Origin: Parascardovia denticolens DSM 10105 = JCM 12538
GTDB lineage: Bacteria; Actinomycetota; Actinomycetes; Actinomycetales; Bifidobacteriaceae
Length of the DNA: 64,000 nucleotides
Assembly (NCBI RefSeq): GCF_001042675.1
Contig: NZ_AP012333.1
Coordinates: 186,001 to 250,000, forward strand
Reading direction: 5' to 3'
Shown here: positions 17,622 to 27,071 of the stretch, in pieces
Position numbering within the stretch: position 1 is the first letter of the stretch
How the letters are laid out: every line of letters begins with the position of its first letter
Program-made: the position numbers and the translations under genes
Notes under the pieces: model-generated
Databases searched by the model: none
The model's input: only the letters and a program-made list of their open reading frames with translations
Told to the model about the DNA's origin: nothing

Positions 17622-18350
17622 ATGGAATACAGTTTGTGGATGCGCGTGCTCGCCGAATGCATCGGCACCGCCATGCTCGTTCTTTTCGGATGCGGCTCCA
17701 TCGCCGCGGCTAATCTCAAGGGCTCCAAGGCCAAAGGGGCCGGCTGGCTCAACGTGTCCCTAGGCTTCGGCGTGGCCATCGGCCTGCCTGTGATGATCTT
17801 CGGCGGCGTCTCCGGGGCTCACCTGAACCCCGCCATCACCCTGGCCCTGGCCGTGTATGGCCAGTTCAAGTGGGCCGAAGTCCTGCCTTACATCCTGGGT
17901 CAACTGGTCGGGGCCTTCATCGGCGCCGCCGTGGTTTACTTCATGTACTACCCCTATTTCCGGAAGGAAGAGGACCCGGCGACCATCTTCGGCGTTTTCG
18001 CCACCAATGACGCCAATGAATCCAAGCTCAACTATTTCGTGAGCGAGTTCTTCGCCACCATGATGCTGGTCCTGGGCATCTTCGGCTCCCTCAACATGGC
18101 CGGCAAGACATCCAAGGCCGCCGGTTTCATCATGATCGTGGCCCTGGTCGCGGCTTTGATCGCCGCCATGGGCGGTCCGACCGGCGCCGCCATGAATCCG
18201 GCCCGCGACCTGATGCCCCGTCTTTTCCACCAGATGGTCCCCATCGCCCACAAGGGCGGTTCCCGCTGGGGTGAGGCTTGGATTCCGGTCATCGCCCCGA
18301 TTTGCGGCGCCATCTGCGGCTATGGCATCTACTTCCTCTTCGCCCGGTAA
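17622..18350 (+). CDS. Aquaglyceroporin (MIP family)
   Basis: A 242-residue channel with six transmembrane segments and both NPA boxes: HLNPAIT in the first half and MNPARD in the second. The Asp after the second NPAR is typical of glycerol facilitators rather than water-only channels. It should let glycerol or small polyols cross the cell membrane. The ATG at 17622 follows GGGAGG; an open frame extends upstream but overlaps the structured leader. No glycerol kinase gene is adjacent. Confidence 0.85.
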   Translation: MEYSLWMRVLAECIGTAMLVLFGCGSIAAANLKGSKAKGAGWLNVSLGFGVAIGLPVMIFGGVSGAHLNPAITLALAVYGQFKWAEVLPYILGQLVGAFIGAAVVYFMYYPYFRKEEDPATIFGVFATNDANESKLNYFVSEFFATMMLVLGIFGSLNMAGKTSKAAGFIMIVALVAALIAAMGGPTGAAMNPARDLMPRLFHQMVPIAHKGGSRWGEAWIPVIAPICGAICGYGIYFLFAR

Positions 18351-18474
18351 AAACGACGCGATATGACGATGGAAAGCGATGATAGGGAACGAGGCCGCCA
18401 AAGGGCGACGGAAGTCGCCGATGTAAAGCGGCAGGTGTAAAACTGCATAACCGACCATCGTTTAAGGAGGCACC

Positions 18475-19776
18475 ATGGGCATTCGATTCAGGAAGACATC
18501 CAATCGACCTAGGGTGCCTTTCTTTATGCCTTTTTCGCGATTTCGCGCCGCTGCCGTCATGAAGGACGGCCAGTCTTTCCTGATCAAAGGCTTGGCCTTC
18601 CTTCTTGCGGTCTGCCTCCTGCCGGTCTTCGCTTCCTGCGGTCCTGAAGAGGCCGGTTCCCCGGAAGCGGGTCAATCCGGGCCCACTTGGCAAAGTGGCC
18701 AAGAGGGGCCCGACGACCAAGAGGGGCCAGGCGGCAAAAGCGGCGAAGACCAGGCCCGCAAGAAAGCCGAAGCCGAGGCGGAGGCCAAGGCCCGCGCGGC
18801 CCAAGCGGGTCGTGAGCTCAAAGATTATCAGGATCTGGTCCGCGCCTTGCAGGCCAAGACGAAAAAACGGCTGACTGGTATCCAAACCTACCGGCCAACC
18901 CCGGACTCCTACTCCCACCTCCTGCCGGTGGACCAGCGGGGGAAGGTGGAGAAAGTCACCTACACCACCACCTACCAAGGGAAGGAATACCGGAAGGCGG
19001 CCGAAGTCTATCTGCCCGCCGGCTACGAAGGCAGGCCTTGGATGAAGTACAACGTCATGTACATCATGCACGGCTACAGCGGCGGATTCACAGCCTACCT
19101 GGGCAAGACGGGGACCGGGTCCACCGCCGGCATCAAACTCCTGCTGGACCACATGATCGCCGACAAATCCTTGGCCCCGGCCATCTTCGTCTTCCCCGAA
19201 TATTATCCGGACCGATCCTTCTACGGGGAGAGCTACCTGCCTGACGGGCCTTTGGTCAAGCGGTTCGCCCAGCATGAGCTCTTCCACGACCTGGTCCCGG
19301 CCGTCGAAGGCCATTACCGCACGTATACCACCCGCTTCGACAAGGCCGGGTATCGGGCCAGCCGCCTGCACCGGGCTTTCGGCGGGTTCTCCATGGGGTC
19401 GGCCGCCACCTGGTACAGCTTCCAATACGATTTGGATAAAATGGCCTACTTCCTACCGGTCGCCCAAAGCTCCTGGGCCTTGCATCCCCACGGCGGCCTC
19501 ACGGATCCGGCGGGAACGGCCAGCGTGCTCTCCTCGGCCGTGAGCGGGCAGGGGCTGACAGCCAAGGATTTCCTCATCGCCGGCGGGGCGGGGACCCAGG
19601 ACGTCACTTACCTCTATATGCGGTATCAGGTGACCGAAATGCGCAAGCATCCGGCCGTTTTCACTCCGGCCAACCTGGAGTTCGGACCGGCCATGGGCAT
19701 GGGACATACGCGGGCTGCCCTGATCAACATCCTTCACCAGAACCTGCCTTTCATGTTCCTCAACACCCAGGTTTGA
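18475..19776 (+). CDS. Lipoprotein esterase (putative esterase, alpha/beta hydrolase)
   Basis: A 433-residue exported hydrolase. A long N-region leads to a hydrophobic stretch and the lipobox VFASC (Cys near residue 57), then a Gly/Glu/Ala-rich linker. The catalytic domain (about 155-430) resembles the D-type esterase/feruloyl esterase family: MYIMHGYSGG, the nucleophile elbow GGFSMGS and a late GMGHTR for the His. It probably removes acyl groups from plant or host polysaccharides outside the cell (inference). An AGGAGG site precedes the ATG. It may be co-transcribed with the YggS gene 30 bp downstream. Confidence 0.75.
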   Translation: MGIRFRKTSNRPRVPFFMPFSRFRAAAVMKDGQSFLIKGLAFLLAVCLLPVFASCGPEEAGSPEAGQSGPTWQSGQEGPDDQEGPGGKSGEDQARKKAEAEAEAKARAAQAGRELKDYQDLVRALQAKTKKRLTGIQTYRPTPDSYSHLLPVDQRGKVEKVTYTTTYQGKEYRKAAEVYLPAGYEGRPWMKYNVMYIMHGYSGGFTAYLGKTGTGSTAGIKLLLDHMIADKSLAPAIFVFPEYYPDRSFYGESYLPDGPLVKRFAQHELFHDLVPAVEGHYRTYTTRFDKAGYRASRLHRAFGGFSMGSAATWYSFQYDLDKMAYFLPVAQSSWALHPHGGLTDPAGTASVLSSAVSGQGLTAKDFLIAGGAGTQDVTYLYMRYQVTEMRKHPAVFTPANLEFGPAMGMGHTRAALINILHQNLPFMFLNTQV

Positions 19777-19805
19777 GAAGGGCCAGGCGAAGGATAGGAT
19801 AAAGC

Positions 19806-20594
19806 ATGACCTCCTACATGAACCGGAAAGACCTGACTGAGACCATCATTCCTCCGCAAAGACGGGAGGAGATTTCCGATGCGGTCCGCCGGGCTTTCGA
19901 CTCCATCGCCCAAGCGGCCGAACAGGCCGGGCGGCGGCCTTCGGACGTACGGCTACTGGCTGCGGTCAAGACCAGAAATGTGGGAGAAATCATGGCCGCC
20001 GTAAAGACCGGGGTCCGTCTGCTGGGGGAGAACCGTCCCCAGGAGGTGATGGCCGTCGCTTCCGGCCTGGCCCAGGCTTGCCGGGAGGAAGGCTTGGACT
20101 TGGGCGAGCAGGTGGGCTTCCACTTGATTGGCCAGCTGCAATCCAATAAGATCAACAAGATTCTCGGCTTGGTCAGCACGGTGGAGTCGGTTGATTCCTT
20201 GGAACTGGGAGTGAAACTGTCCTCCCGGGCCGTCCGCGCGGGCCTAAGTCTGGATGTCTTCCTGGAAGTGAATGTCTCCGGGGAGGAAGCCAAATCCGGC
20301 TGCCGGCCACAGGAGGCGGAAGACCTCGCTTTCGCCCTTGCCCAGCTTCCGAACCTGGTCGTGCGTGGGCTGATGACGGTCGGGGCCCACGTGGACGACG
20401 AGGCGCAGGTTCGTTCCGGCTTCGCCCACCTGCGCCGCATCCGGGAGGGAATCCTCAGCCAAGGGGAAGCCGGCCTGGATTCCTGCCGGGACCTGTCCAT
20501 GGGCATGAGCGGGGATTATCCCCTGGCCATCGCCGAAGGGGCCACCATCGTCCGTCTGGGGACGGCCCTCTTCGGTCAGCGGGCCTATCGGTGA
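19806..20594 (+). CDS. yggS: YggS-family PLP-binding protein
   Basis: A 262-residue protein of the alanine-racemase-N fold without racemase C-domain. The PLP lysine lies in LLAAVKTRN, followed by GENRPQE, FHLIGQLQSNK, a VNVSGEEAKSG segment and LSMGMSGDYPLAI. YggS proteins regulate free pyridoxal phosphate. Family length is about 230, so the N-terminal 25 residues are an extension; an internal start cannot be excluded. Confidence 0.9.
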   Translation: MTSYMNRKDLTETIIPPQRREEISDAVRRAFDSIAQAAEQAGRRPSDVRLLAAVKTRNVGEIMAAVKTGVRLLGENRPQEVMAVASGLAQACREEGLDLGEQVGFHLIGQLQSNKINKILGLVSTVESVDSLELGVKLSSRAVRAGLSLDVFLEVNVSGEEAKSGCRPQEAEDLAFALAQLPNLVVRGLMTVGAHVDDEAQVRSGFAHLRRIREGILSQGEAGLDSCRDLSMGMSGDYPLAIAEGATIVRLGTALFGQRAYR

Positions 20595-20676
20595 TCAAGG
20601 CCGCGATGAAAGGCCGCGGCGACCGTAGACTAAGCTCAGAGAGGTTCTCTCCCCAAGGTCAGCTAGACTGGAAGCT

Positions 20677-21483
20677 ATGAGAATCGCACGCTTCAGTCAT
20701 GATGACTCCGTCTCCTATGCCTTCGTCCAGAAAGACGCGAACGACCGGAAGGATTATCTGGTCGAGTTGACCGGCTACCCCTTCGGTCCGAATCCTGTGG
20801 AGCCGACCGGGCGGCGCTTCGAGGTGGAAGGGGAGGGGATCCGCCTCCTGGCCCCCATCATCCCATCCAAGGTCTACGGTCTGGCGAAGAACTATCAGAA
20901 GGCTGGGGCCAGTCAGGCTGAGCGGGAAGAGGCTGCCCGGCAGCCAGCCGTGATCTTCACCAAGCCTTCCACTTCCGTCATCGGCCCTGATGACCCCATC
21001 GTCCTGCCTTCTTTCGCCCATGCCATGAATTTTGAGCCGGAAGTGGCCGTGATTATGGGCCGGATCACCAAGAAGGTGACCCCGGCCGAGGCCATGGATT
21101 ACGTCTTGGGTTACACCTGCGTCAACGACGTCACCTTGACCGACATCGCCGCTGAAGACCCCACCTGGACCCGGGCCAAAGGGTTCGACACCTCCTGCCC
21201 TCTCGGCCCCTGGATCGAGACCGACTTGGATTACGCCGACGCCCAGATCTTCTTCAATCTCAACGGGGTCGGCGTGCCTGAGGCTTCGGGGTCGACGGCC
21301 GGGCTCATCCATTCCATCCCCGAACAGATCGCGGAGATCTCCCGCTTCTCCACCTTGCTGCCCGGCGATGTGATCATGACCGGCACCCCTTACGCCGCCG
21401 GCTCCCTCAAGCCGGGCGATGAGACCCTGGTGACCGTGCGAGGACTGGGGTCTTTGCGCAACGTCGTGGTGCAAGGCGACTGA
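20677..21483 (+). CDS. Fumarylacetoacetate hydrolase (FAH) family protein
   Basis: A 268-residue FAH-fold enzyme. PSKVYGLAKNY begins the catalytic domain. The metal-binding acids are in FEPEVAVIMG, and NDVTLTDI and GFDTSCPLGPW follow as in 2-hydroxyhepta-2,4-diene-1,7-dioate isomerase-like and oxaloacetate decarboxylase-like proteins. LLPGDVIMTGTP is the C-terminal hallmark. The substrate cannot be told from sequence. Its TGA overlaps the next gene's ATG, so it is coupled to the Maf-NUDIX gene. Confidence 0.9.
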   Translation: MRIARFSHDDSVSYAFVQKDANDRKDYLVELTGYPFGPNPVEPTGRRFEVEGEGIRLLAPIIPSKVYGLAKNYQKAGASQAEREEAARQPAVIFTKPSTSVIGPDDPIVLPSFAHAMNFEPEVAVIMGRITKKVTPAEAMDYVLGYTCVNDVTLTDIAAEDPTWTRAKGFDTSCPLGPWIETDLDYADAQIFFNLNGVGVPEASGSTAGLIHSIPEQIAEISRFSTLLPGDVIMTGTPYAAGSLKPGDETLVTVRGLGSLRNVVVQGD

Positions 21484-23033
21484 TGGACGACCTTTTCCGC
21501 ATCCTGGACCGGCCCCCGCTTTCCCTCATCCTGGCCTCCCAGTCCCCCTCCCGCCGCCGGCTCCTGCTCAACGCGGGCATCCGGCCTACCATCAGCCTTT
21601 CCCATGTGGATGAAGGCGAGGCTCTGGCCCGGGCGGCCGCATCCGCCGGCATCGGTTTGGCGGATATGCCCGCGGCCATGCGGGTGGAGATCCTTTCCCA
21701 AGCCAAGGCGAGGGCGGTGGCCCGGACTTACTCCGACATCGCCCAGGCCCTGCGGGAGGCGGAAGACGGAGCCGATGGCCTGATGGAATTCTACCGGCCC
21801 CAATTCGGTGGATCCGGTTCCGCGTCTTCTGCGGTTTCTAAGACTTCCGGAATTTCTGGGACTTCCGAGGCCCCCGCGATTTCCGCAGTTTCGCAGCCGA
21901 AAGCCCAATCCCTGCATGATTTTCTCCAGGCCGACCCCGGTTACGCCGGCCTCCACCGGCTTTATGGGGCCGGGCCTTTGGTCTTGGGGGCCGATTCGCT
22001 TTTCGCCCTGAATGGGCACGTCTTCGGCAAGCCACACAGCCCTGAGGTGGCCCGGGATCGGCTTCGTCTCATGCGCGGCCAGACCGGCGTCCTGTGGACC
22101 GGGCATTGCCTGATCGACCCTTTCAGCGGAAGGGAGGAAAGGGCCGTCAGCCAGGCCCGGGTGCATTTCGCCGATTACACCGACGCCGACATCGAGGTCT
22201 ACATCGCCTCCGGGGAGCCTTTGGAAGTGGCCGGATGCTTCACTTTGGAAGGTCTGGGGTCCGCCTTCATCGACTCCGTTTCCGGTGACCCCAGCGGGGT
22301 GATGGGCCTGAGCCTGCCTTTGCTGAGGAAGATGCTCGGCCGTTTCGACCTGCCCTGGCCCGCCTTGTGGAACATGGCGAAGTCGCGGGGGAGGCTTGAG
22401 CTGGCCACTGATTCGCTTTCCGACTCCAACTCCGATTCCGCCAGCTCCTCCGCCGCAGCTACCAGCCAAGCGCCCGCCTTCCGCGATTATCTGTCCGGGA
22501 AAGACCGCCGAGCCGCCGTGAACGTGCCGGATGGGAACATCAACCAACCCGGCGATGGATGGATCGACTGCCCGTGCGGCCACCGGCACTGGGGTCTGAA
22601 CGGGGCCGCCGGCCTTCTTCTGGTCCGCCGGGACCCTGCCACCGGCTCGCCCACCCATGTGGTCCTGCAACATCGGGCCGCCTGGTCGGCCGAAGGGGGA
22701 ACCTGGGGAGTGCCGGGCGGGGCCTTGTCCGATGGGGAGAACCCCCTGGAAGGGGCCTTGCGGGAAAGCGGGGAGGAAGCAGGCATCTCCGCCGGCGACC
22801 TGGCCATCCGCGCGGCCTATCGCGAAGACCACGGACCCTGGGCCTACACCACCGTCATCGCCTTCGAAAAACCCGGCCGGCAGGTCCATCCTTACGCCAG
22901 CGACGATGAAAGCACGGAGGTCGCCTGGATCCCCCTTGAAAGGATACCCGACCTGCGGCTTCTGTCCGCCTTCGCCCAGGATTGGCCGCATTTCCTGGCC
23001 ACCATCAATCGTCTGGCCCCGGCAGAATCCTGA
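21483..23033 (+). CDS. maf: Maf nucleotide pyrophosphatase fused to a NUDIX hydrolase
   Basis: A 516-residue two-domain protein. The N-terminal half is Maf-like: LILASQSPSRRRLLL at the start, then a late ADSLFALNG and SGEPLEVAGCFTLEGLG. Maf enzymes hydrolyse non-canonical or modified NTPs. The C-terminal part has a full Nudix box (G x5 E x7 REx-EExG) in GALSDGENPLEGALRESGEE. Two Ser-rich low-complexity inserts (about 118-138 and 305-325) separate the parts. Together they suggest nucleotide-pool sanitation. Confidence 0.85.
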   Translation: MDDLFRILDRPPLSLILASQSPSRRRLLLNAGIRPTISLSHVDEGEALARAAASAGIGLADMPAAMRVEILSQAKARAVARTYSDIAQALREAEDGADGLMEFYRPQFGGSGSASSAVSKTSGISGTSEAPAISAVSQPKAQSLHDFLQADPGYAGLHRLYGAGPLVLGADSLFALNGHVFGKPHSPEVARDRLRLMRGQTGVLWTGHCLIDPFSGREERAVSQARVHFADYTDADIEVYIASGEPLEVAGCFTLEGLGSAFIDSVSGDPSGVMGLSLPLLRKMLGRFDLPWPALWNMAKSRGRLELATDSLSDSNSDSASSSAAATSQAPAFRDYLSGKDRRAAVNVPDGNINQPGDGWIDCPCGHRHWGLNGAAGLLLVRRDPATGSPTHVVLQHRAAWSAEGGTWGVPGGALSDGENPLEGALRESGEEAGISAGDLAIRAAYREDHGPWAYTTVIAFEKPGRQVHPYASDDESTEVAWIPLERIPDLRLLSAFAQDWPHFLATINRLAPAES

Positions 23034-23125
23034 ACCGCCGGAAACCAAGAAATAAAGAAACTGGGAAACCAAGAAATCGGGAATTTCGGAAGCCCAGGAA
23101 TCATAATCATGCGGGAGGCGAATCA

Positions 23126-24070
23126 GTGACGGCTTTCATCAGCTCGTTGCAAGGGTTTTTCATCATCGGGGCGGTCATTCTCACGGGATACATCGCCGCC
23201 CGTTTTCGCGTTGGCGGGCCAAACGCCCAGATGGTGCTGAACAGATACAGCTTTTTCGTAGCTAATCCCTGTCTTATGTTCACGATTCTATCCAGGGAGA
23301 AGTTGGGGACCCTTTTCGATAGAACCATTATCGTCGCTTTTTTCTCCGCTATGGCCGTCGGAGCGCTTTTTCTTATCATCAATGCGCTCTTTTTCCACCT
23401 CGACGCCGCCAATGCGACCGTAGGAGCTTTGAATTCCCTCTATTTGAATTCCAACAATATCGGTCTGCCTGTGGCGACCTATATTCTAGGCAGGCCGACT
23501 CTCGTGGCCCCTATCCTGGTCATGCAACAGGCCCTCTTCACCCCCATCGCCCTGACAGTATTGGATGGGACCACAGGGGCTAAGATCTCCGCCAAGCGCA
23601 TAGCCACGGAGCCCTTGCGGCAACCCTTGTTGATCGGTTCCCTGGGGGGCATCGCGGTCTCCGCCATCTCCGGAGCGGTCGGACACTACATCATCCCGAA
23701 TATACTCTTCCAACCTCTTCACATGATCGGACAATGCGCCGTTCCCATGATTCTTATGGCATTCGGCATGTCATTGCATGGCAGCCAACCCTTGAGCGAC
23801 AGACGAACGAACAAGGCCGCCGTCTTCACCGTTTGCGTGTTGAAAAACATCGTCATGCCGATTGTGGCTTTCCTCCTTGCCTATGCCATGGGTTTTAGGG
23901 GCCGTGTCCTTTACGGCTGCGTTGTCCTTGCCGCCTTGCCCGCCGGGCAGAACGTCTATAATTACGCCGTTCAATACGATACAGGGACTGCCTTCGCTCG
24001 GGATGGGGTCCTGATATCCACAATGACCGCTCCTGCCAGCATCGCTTTGGTAGCTTTGCTGTTAGGATAG
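23126..24070 (+). CDS. AEC family transporter (auxin efflux carrier-like)
   Basis: A 314-residue integral membrane protein with about ten hydrophobic segments. NSLYLNSNNIGLPVA and ALPAGQNVYNYAVQY are typical of AEC transporters, which export or import small organic acids. The GTG at 23126 follows GGGAGG; a longer open frame reaches back into the previous gene but is basic and repetitive. The 90 bp between genes holds degenerate GAAACCAAGAAAT repeats. Confidence 0.8.
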   Translation: MTAFISSLQGFFIIGAVILTGYIAARFRVGGPNAQMVLNRYSFFVANPCLMFTILSREKLGTLFDRTIIVAFFSAMAVGALFLIINALFFHLDAANATVGALNSLYLNSNNIGLPVATYILGRPTLVAPILVMQQALFTPIALTVLDGTTGAKISAKRIATEPLRQPLLIGSLGGIAVSAISGAVGHYIIPNILFQPLHMIGQCAVPMILMAFGMSLHGSQPLSDRRTNKAAVFTVCVLKNIVMPIVAFLLAYAMGFRGRVLYGCVVLAALPAGQNVYNYAVQYDTGTAFARDGVLISTMTAPASIALVALLLG

Positions 24071-24098
24071 GTATGTCGAATTTTGGGAGGTGTTTTTC

Positions 24099-26291
24099 AT
24101 GACTGATAAAGGGCAGACCTTTTCCCTGTCGAATGATGGCGAGGCGGCTTCTGTCCAAGCTTCGCCGGATAAGGCCAGAGGGGACTTCGCAGGCCACAGG
24201 CCAAGGTCCCGTGTTTACGGGAACGGCAAAGAGGCTTTCACCGCCCGCCGGATTCGTGAAGTGGCCGAAAACCGTTATCAGGCCCAACTGCTGACCGAAG
24301 CCGTACACCGGCGTTTCTCCCTGGCCTTCGACAAGACTTTCGCCTATTACGGCCGCTTGGGCTATGATTACGGCCCGGCCTCCACCTCCTTCGCCCTCTG
24401 GGCTCCCACCGCTTACAAAGTCACCCTTTGCCTCTACGACTCGGATGAGGCTTACGCCGTGGAGACGGACTCCTTCCTCATGGAACGTACGTACCGCGGA
24501 GTTTGGCGGACCTGCGTCCGCGGAGACCTTAACGGCAAGGCTTACGACTTCCGCATCGAATTCATGGACGGCAGCCTGACGACGGCTTCCGACCCCTATG
24601 CGAGGGCCACCGTCGCCAACGGAGGTAGGGCCGTCATTCTCAGCGATCCGGCCATGCGGCCGGAGGATCCGGACTGGCAGGCGGACAAGCCGCGGGCCGT
24701 CTCCTTGGAAGCCACCCGGACCATTCTGGGAGCAGGCCGCCTTCAGGATACAATCATGGAGCTGCACATCCGCGACTTCACCATCGCGGAGAACTCCGGG
24801 GTCCCTGAGCCTAAACGTGGCCGCTTCCGGGGAGTCATCGAGCCGAATACCCATACCCTGGATGGGGCCCCTACCGGTTTGTCCTACCTGCTCAGCCAGG
24901 GCATCCATTACGTGCAGATCATGCCCATGTACGATTACGGGTCCGTGGACGAGCTCAAGCCTCATCACGTTTTCAACAGTCAGTACAACTGGGGGTATGA
25001 CCCGGTCAACTACAACGTGCCGGAAGGCTCCTATTCCTCCGACCCCTCCGACCCCCGCGCCCGCGTCGTGGAGATGAAGGCCATGATCAACGGCCTGCAG
25101 AAGACCGGGATTCGGGTGATCATGGACGTGGTTTACAACCATGTTTATGATGTGGCTTCCCACCCCTTCGAGCGGACCGTCCCCGGCTACTTCTTCCGGA
25201 CCAATCCTGATGGCACTGCGTCCAATGGGACCGGTTGCGGCAACGACGTGGCCTCCGAACGTCTCATGGCCCGCAAATACATCGTGGATTCCGTCCTCTA
25301 CTGGGCCCGCGAATACCATCTGGACGGCTTCCGCTTCGACCTCATGGGGAATCTGGATATAGAGACCATGAACATCATCCGTCGCCAGCTGAACAAGATA
25401 GACCCCACCATCGTCGTCCTGGGCGAAGGGTGGAATTTGGAGACCAGCCTTCCTGCCGGGGAGCACGCCAGCCAGCGCAATGCCCGTAAGATGCCGGGGA
25501 TCGGCTTCTTCAATGATGTTTTGCGTGACGCCCTCAAAGGCGATACCTTCAACCAGCGCTCCCTGGGCTTCGTTGCCGGCAGGAGGGGGGAAGAGGGGGT
25601 CATCGCCTCCGAGATGCTGGGCGGCTACTATCGGCCCCATTACTTCACCGATGCTTCCCAGCGGGTGCAATACGTGGAAGTGCATGACAACTACACCCTT
25701 TTCGATAAGCTCAAGGCCTCCCTGCCCGGGGATACTTTGGCCGATCTGCGCCGCCGCTGCGACCTGGCCACTTCCATGGTCTTGCTGTCACTGGGGATTC
25801 CGGAGGTCCAAGTGGGGCAGTGCTTCCTGAGGACCAAAGGTGGGGATGGGAATTCCTACCGTTCGCCGGACAAGGTCAACGCCGTGGACTGGGAGCGGTC
25901 CGAAGAGTTCCAAAGTAGTGTGGATTACGCCCGCGGGCTTATCGCCTTCCGGCGCGATTGCCCCTATTTCCGGATGAGTGATTACGGGCAGATCACCGCT
26001 CATTCCCGGATCATCAAGCAGGAGGACGGCGTGGTGGCCTTGGAATTCTTCGACACCCGAAAACGGTATGAATCCTATGTGCTGATTTTCAACTCCAACC
26101 TGAACCCCCGGGTTGTGCCGGGGGTGGAGTCCGGCGTCTGGGAGACCGTGGTCAGCGACCGGCATGTGTGGGATTATTCGACTATGCCCCAGCGCGATCG
26201 TTTGCCTTTGAAGAACCGGTTGATCGTCAACGATGAATGCCGGGTCGCTCCTTTGGAGACCCTGGTTCTGCGGTCTACCTACCGGAAGTAG
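24099..26291 (+). CDS. pulA: Type I pullulanase / debranching enzyme (GH13)
   Basis: A 730-residue cytoplasmic enzyme that cleaves alpha-1,6 branches. An N-terminal CBM48-like beta domain (about 85-190, FALWAPTAYKVTL) precedes the GH13 barrel. Type I pullulanase marker YNWGYDP lies near residue 295. Catalytic segments are DVVYNHV, GFRFDLMG (nucleophile Asp about 413), LGEGW (acid Glu) and EVHDNY. There is no signal peptide. The ATG at 24099 is placed eight bases after GGGAGG; a GTG three codons earlier is unlikely. It supports glycogen or starch use. Confidence 0.92.
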   Translation: MTDKGQTFSLSNDGEAASVQASPDKARGDFAGHRPRSRVYGNGKEAFTARRIREVAENRYQAQLLTEAVHRRFSLAFDKTFAYYGRLGYDYGPASTSFALWAPTAYKVTLCLYDSDEAYAVETDSFLMERTYRGVWRTCVRGDLNGKAYDFRIEFMDGSLTTASDPYARATVANGGRAVILSDPAMRPEDPDWQADKPRAVSLEATRTILGAGRLQDTIMELHIRDFTIAENSGVPEPKRGRFRGVIEPNTHTLDGAPTGLSYLLSQGIHYVQIMPMYDYGSVDELKPHHVFNSQYNWGYDPVNYNVPEGSYSSDPSDPRARVVEMKAMINGLQKTGIRVIMDVVYNHVYDVASHPFERTVPGYFFRTNPDGTASNGTGCGNDVASERLMARKYIVDSVLYWAREYHLDGFRFDLMGNLDIETMNIIRRQLNKIDPTIVVLGEGWNLETSLPAGEHASQRNARKMPGIGFFNDVLRDALKGDTFNQRSLGFVAGRRGEEGVIASEMLGGYYRPHYFTDASQRVQYVEVHDNYTLFDKLKASLPGDTLADLRRRCDLATSMVLLSLGIPEVQVGQCFLRTKGGDGNSYRSPDKVNAVDWERSEEFQSSVDYARGLIAFRRDCPYFRMSDYGQITAHSRIIKQEDGVVALEFFDTRKRYESYVLIFNSNLNPRVVPGVESGVWETVVSDRHVWDYSTMPQRDRLPLKNRLIVNDECRVAPLETLVLRSTYRK

Positions 26292-26405
26292 CTGGAGATA
26301 CGGGAGTAGCGCGCAGCGGTAGTCGAGGGCAGCGGGAAGTAGCTGAGCGATCGTTGGGCGGTCTGTTTTTTGCTAGCTGCGCTTACCGCGTGTGTTCCGC
26401 GTGCT

Positions 26406-26795
26406 TCAGGAGATAAGGCCGAGCTTGTCAAGCGTGGTTCCCTTGATGTGATGGAGGCGGAACCAGGGGCACCAATCGCTCGTGTCGTCCAGACTGAACC
26501 GGGTCCCGTCCGGGGCGATGTAAAAGCCTTCCGTCCCCATGCGGTCCGTCTCCTTATATCCGAGTTTGAGGAGCCTGTCGTTGGTCCACGCGTGGTCCGT
26601 GAGGAAATACTCGCCTTTTCCGTCTTTCCCGACCGAGACGAGATCATGGCGCAGGTTGACCTCTACGACTTGCGGAAAGGTGACTCTTCCCGCCCCGTAT
26701 CGGTGGATGTCGATCATGATGATTGCGCCACCGATAAGGGCGATGGCTACGATGATTCCTAAAATCCCGCATATCCAGCGAAAAAGCTTTTTCAT
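26406..26795 (-). CDS. Small membrane-anchored hypothetical protein
   Basis: A 129-residue protein with one N-terminal transmembrane anchor (about 5-27, ICGILGIIVAIALIGGAI) and a soluble domain with DHAWTNDRLLKLGYKETDR and GFYIAPDGTRFSLDDT. AGGAGG precedes the ATG. Similar short anchored proteins occur in Firmicutes and bifidobacteria, but I know no function. The 276 bp upstream (26796-27071) hold no gene and should carry divergent promoters. Confidence 0.65.
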   Translation of the reverse strand: MKKLFRWICGILGIIVAIALIGGAIIMIDIHRYGAGRVTFPQVVEVNLRHDLVSVGKDGKGEYFLTDHAWTNDRLLKLGYKETDRMGTEGFYIAPDGTRFSLDDTSDWCPWFRLHHIKGTTLDKLGLIS

Positions 26796-27071
26796 AAGAA
26801 TCCTCCTGTCGGACTACCCCTATCATGAGTATATTCGCGTCTGGCGAAATAAGGCTTCTGTCCACGGCACGGTGCGTATGAACGCTTCCTGTCGTCCTGG
26901 TTGGCTGACTGCGGTCAATAATCGTCGCGAAAGGCCTTTCGGCGCAAAATGATATCCGATGGCGTGAATTGATATGATTATGGCGTGGATTGATGTCATG
27001 TGTTTCGGGGTTTCTGCGTATACTGGAAACGTTCACTCGTAATCTCGTGATTCATTCCAGGAGGGATTCCT

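Noticed and set aside
21390-23072. Long minus-strand open frame opposite the Maf-NUDIX gene
   Set aside because: Antisense of a well-supported gene; no domain and no ribosome binding site.
23895-25685. Long minus-strand open frame opposite the pullulanase gene
   Set aside because: Antisense of a gene with clear GH13 motifs.
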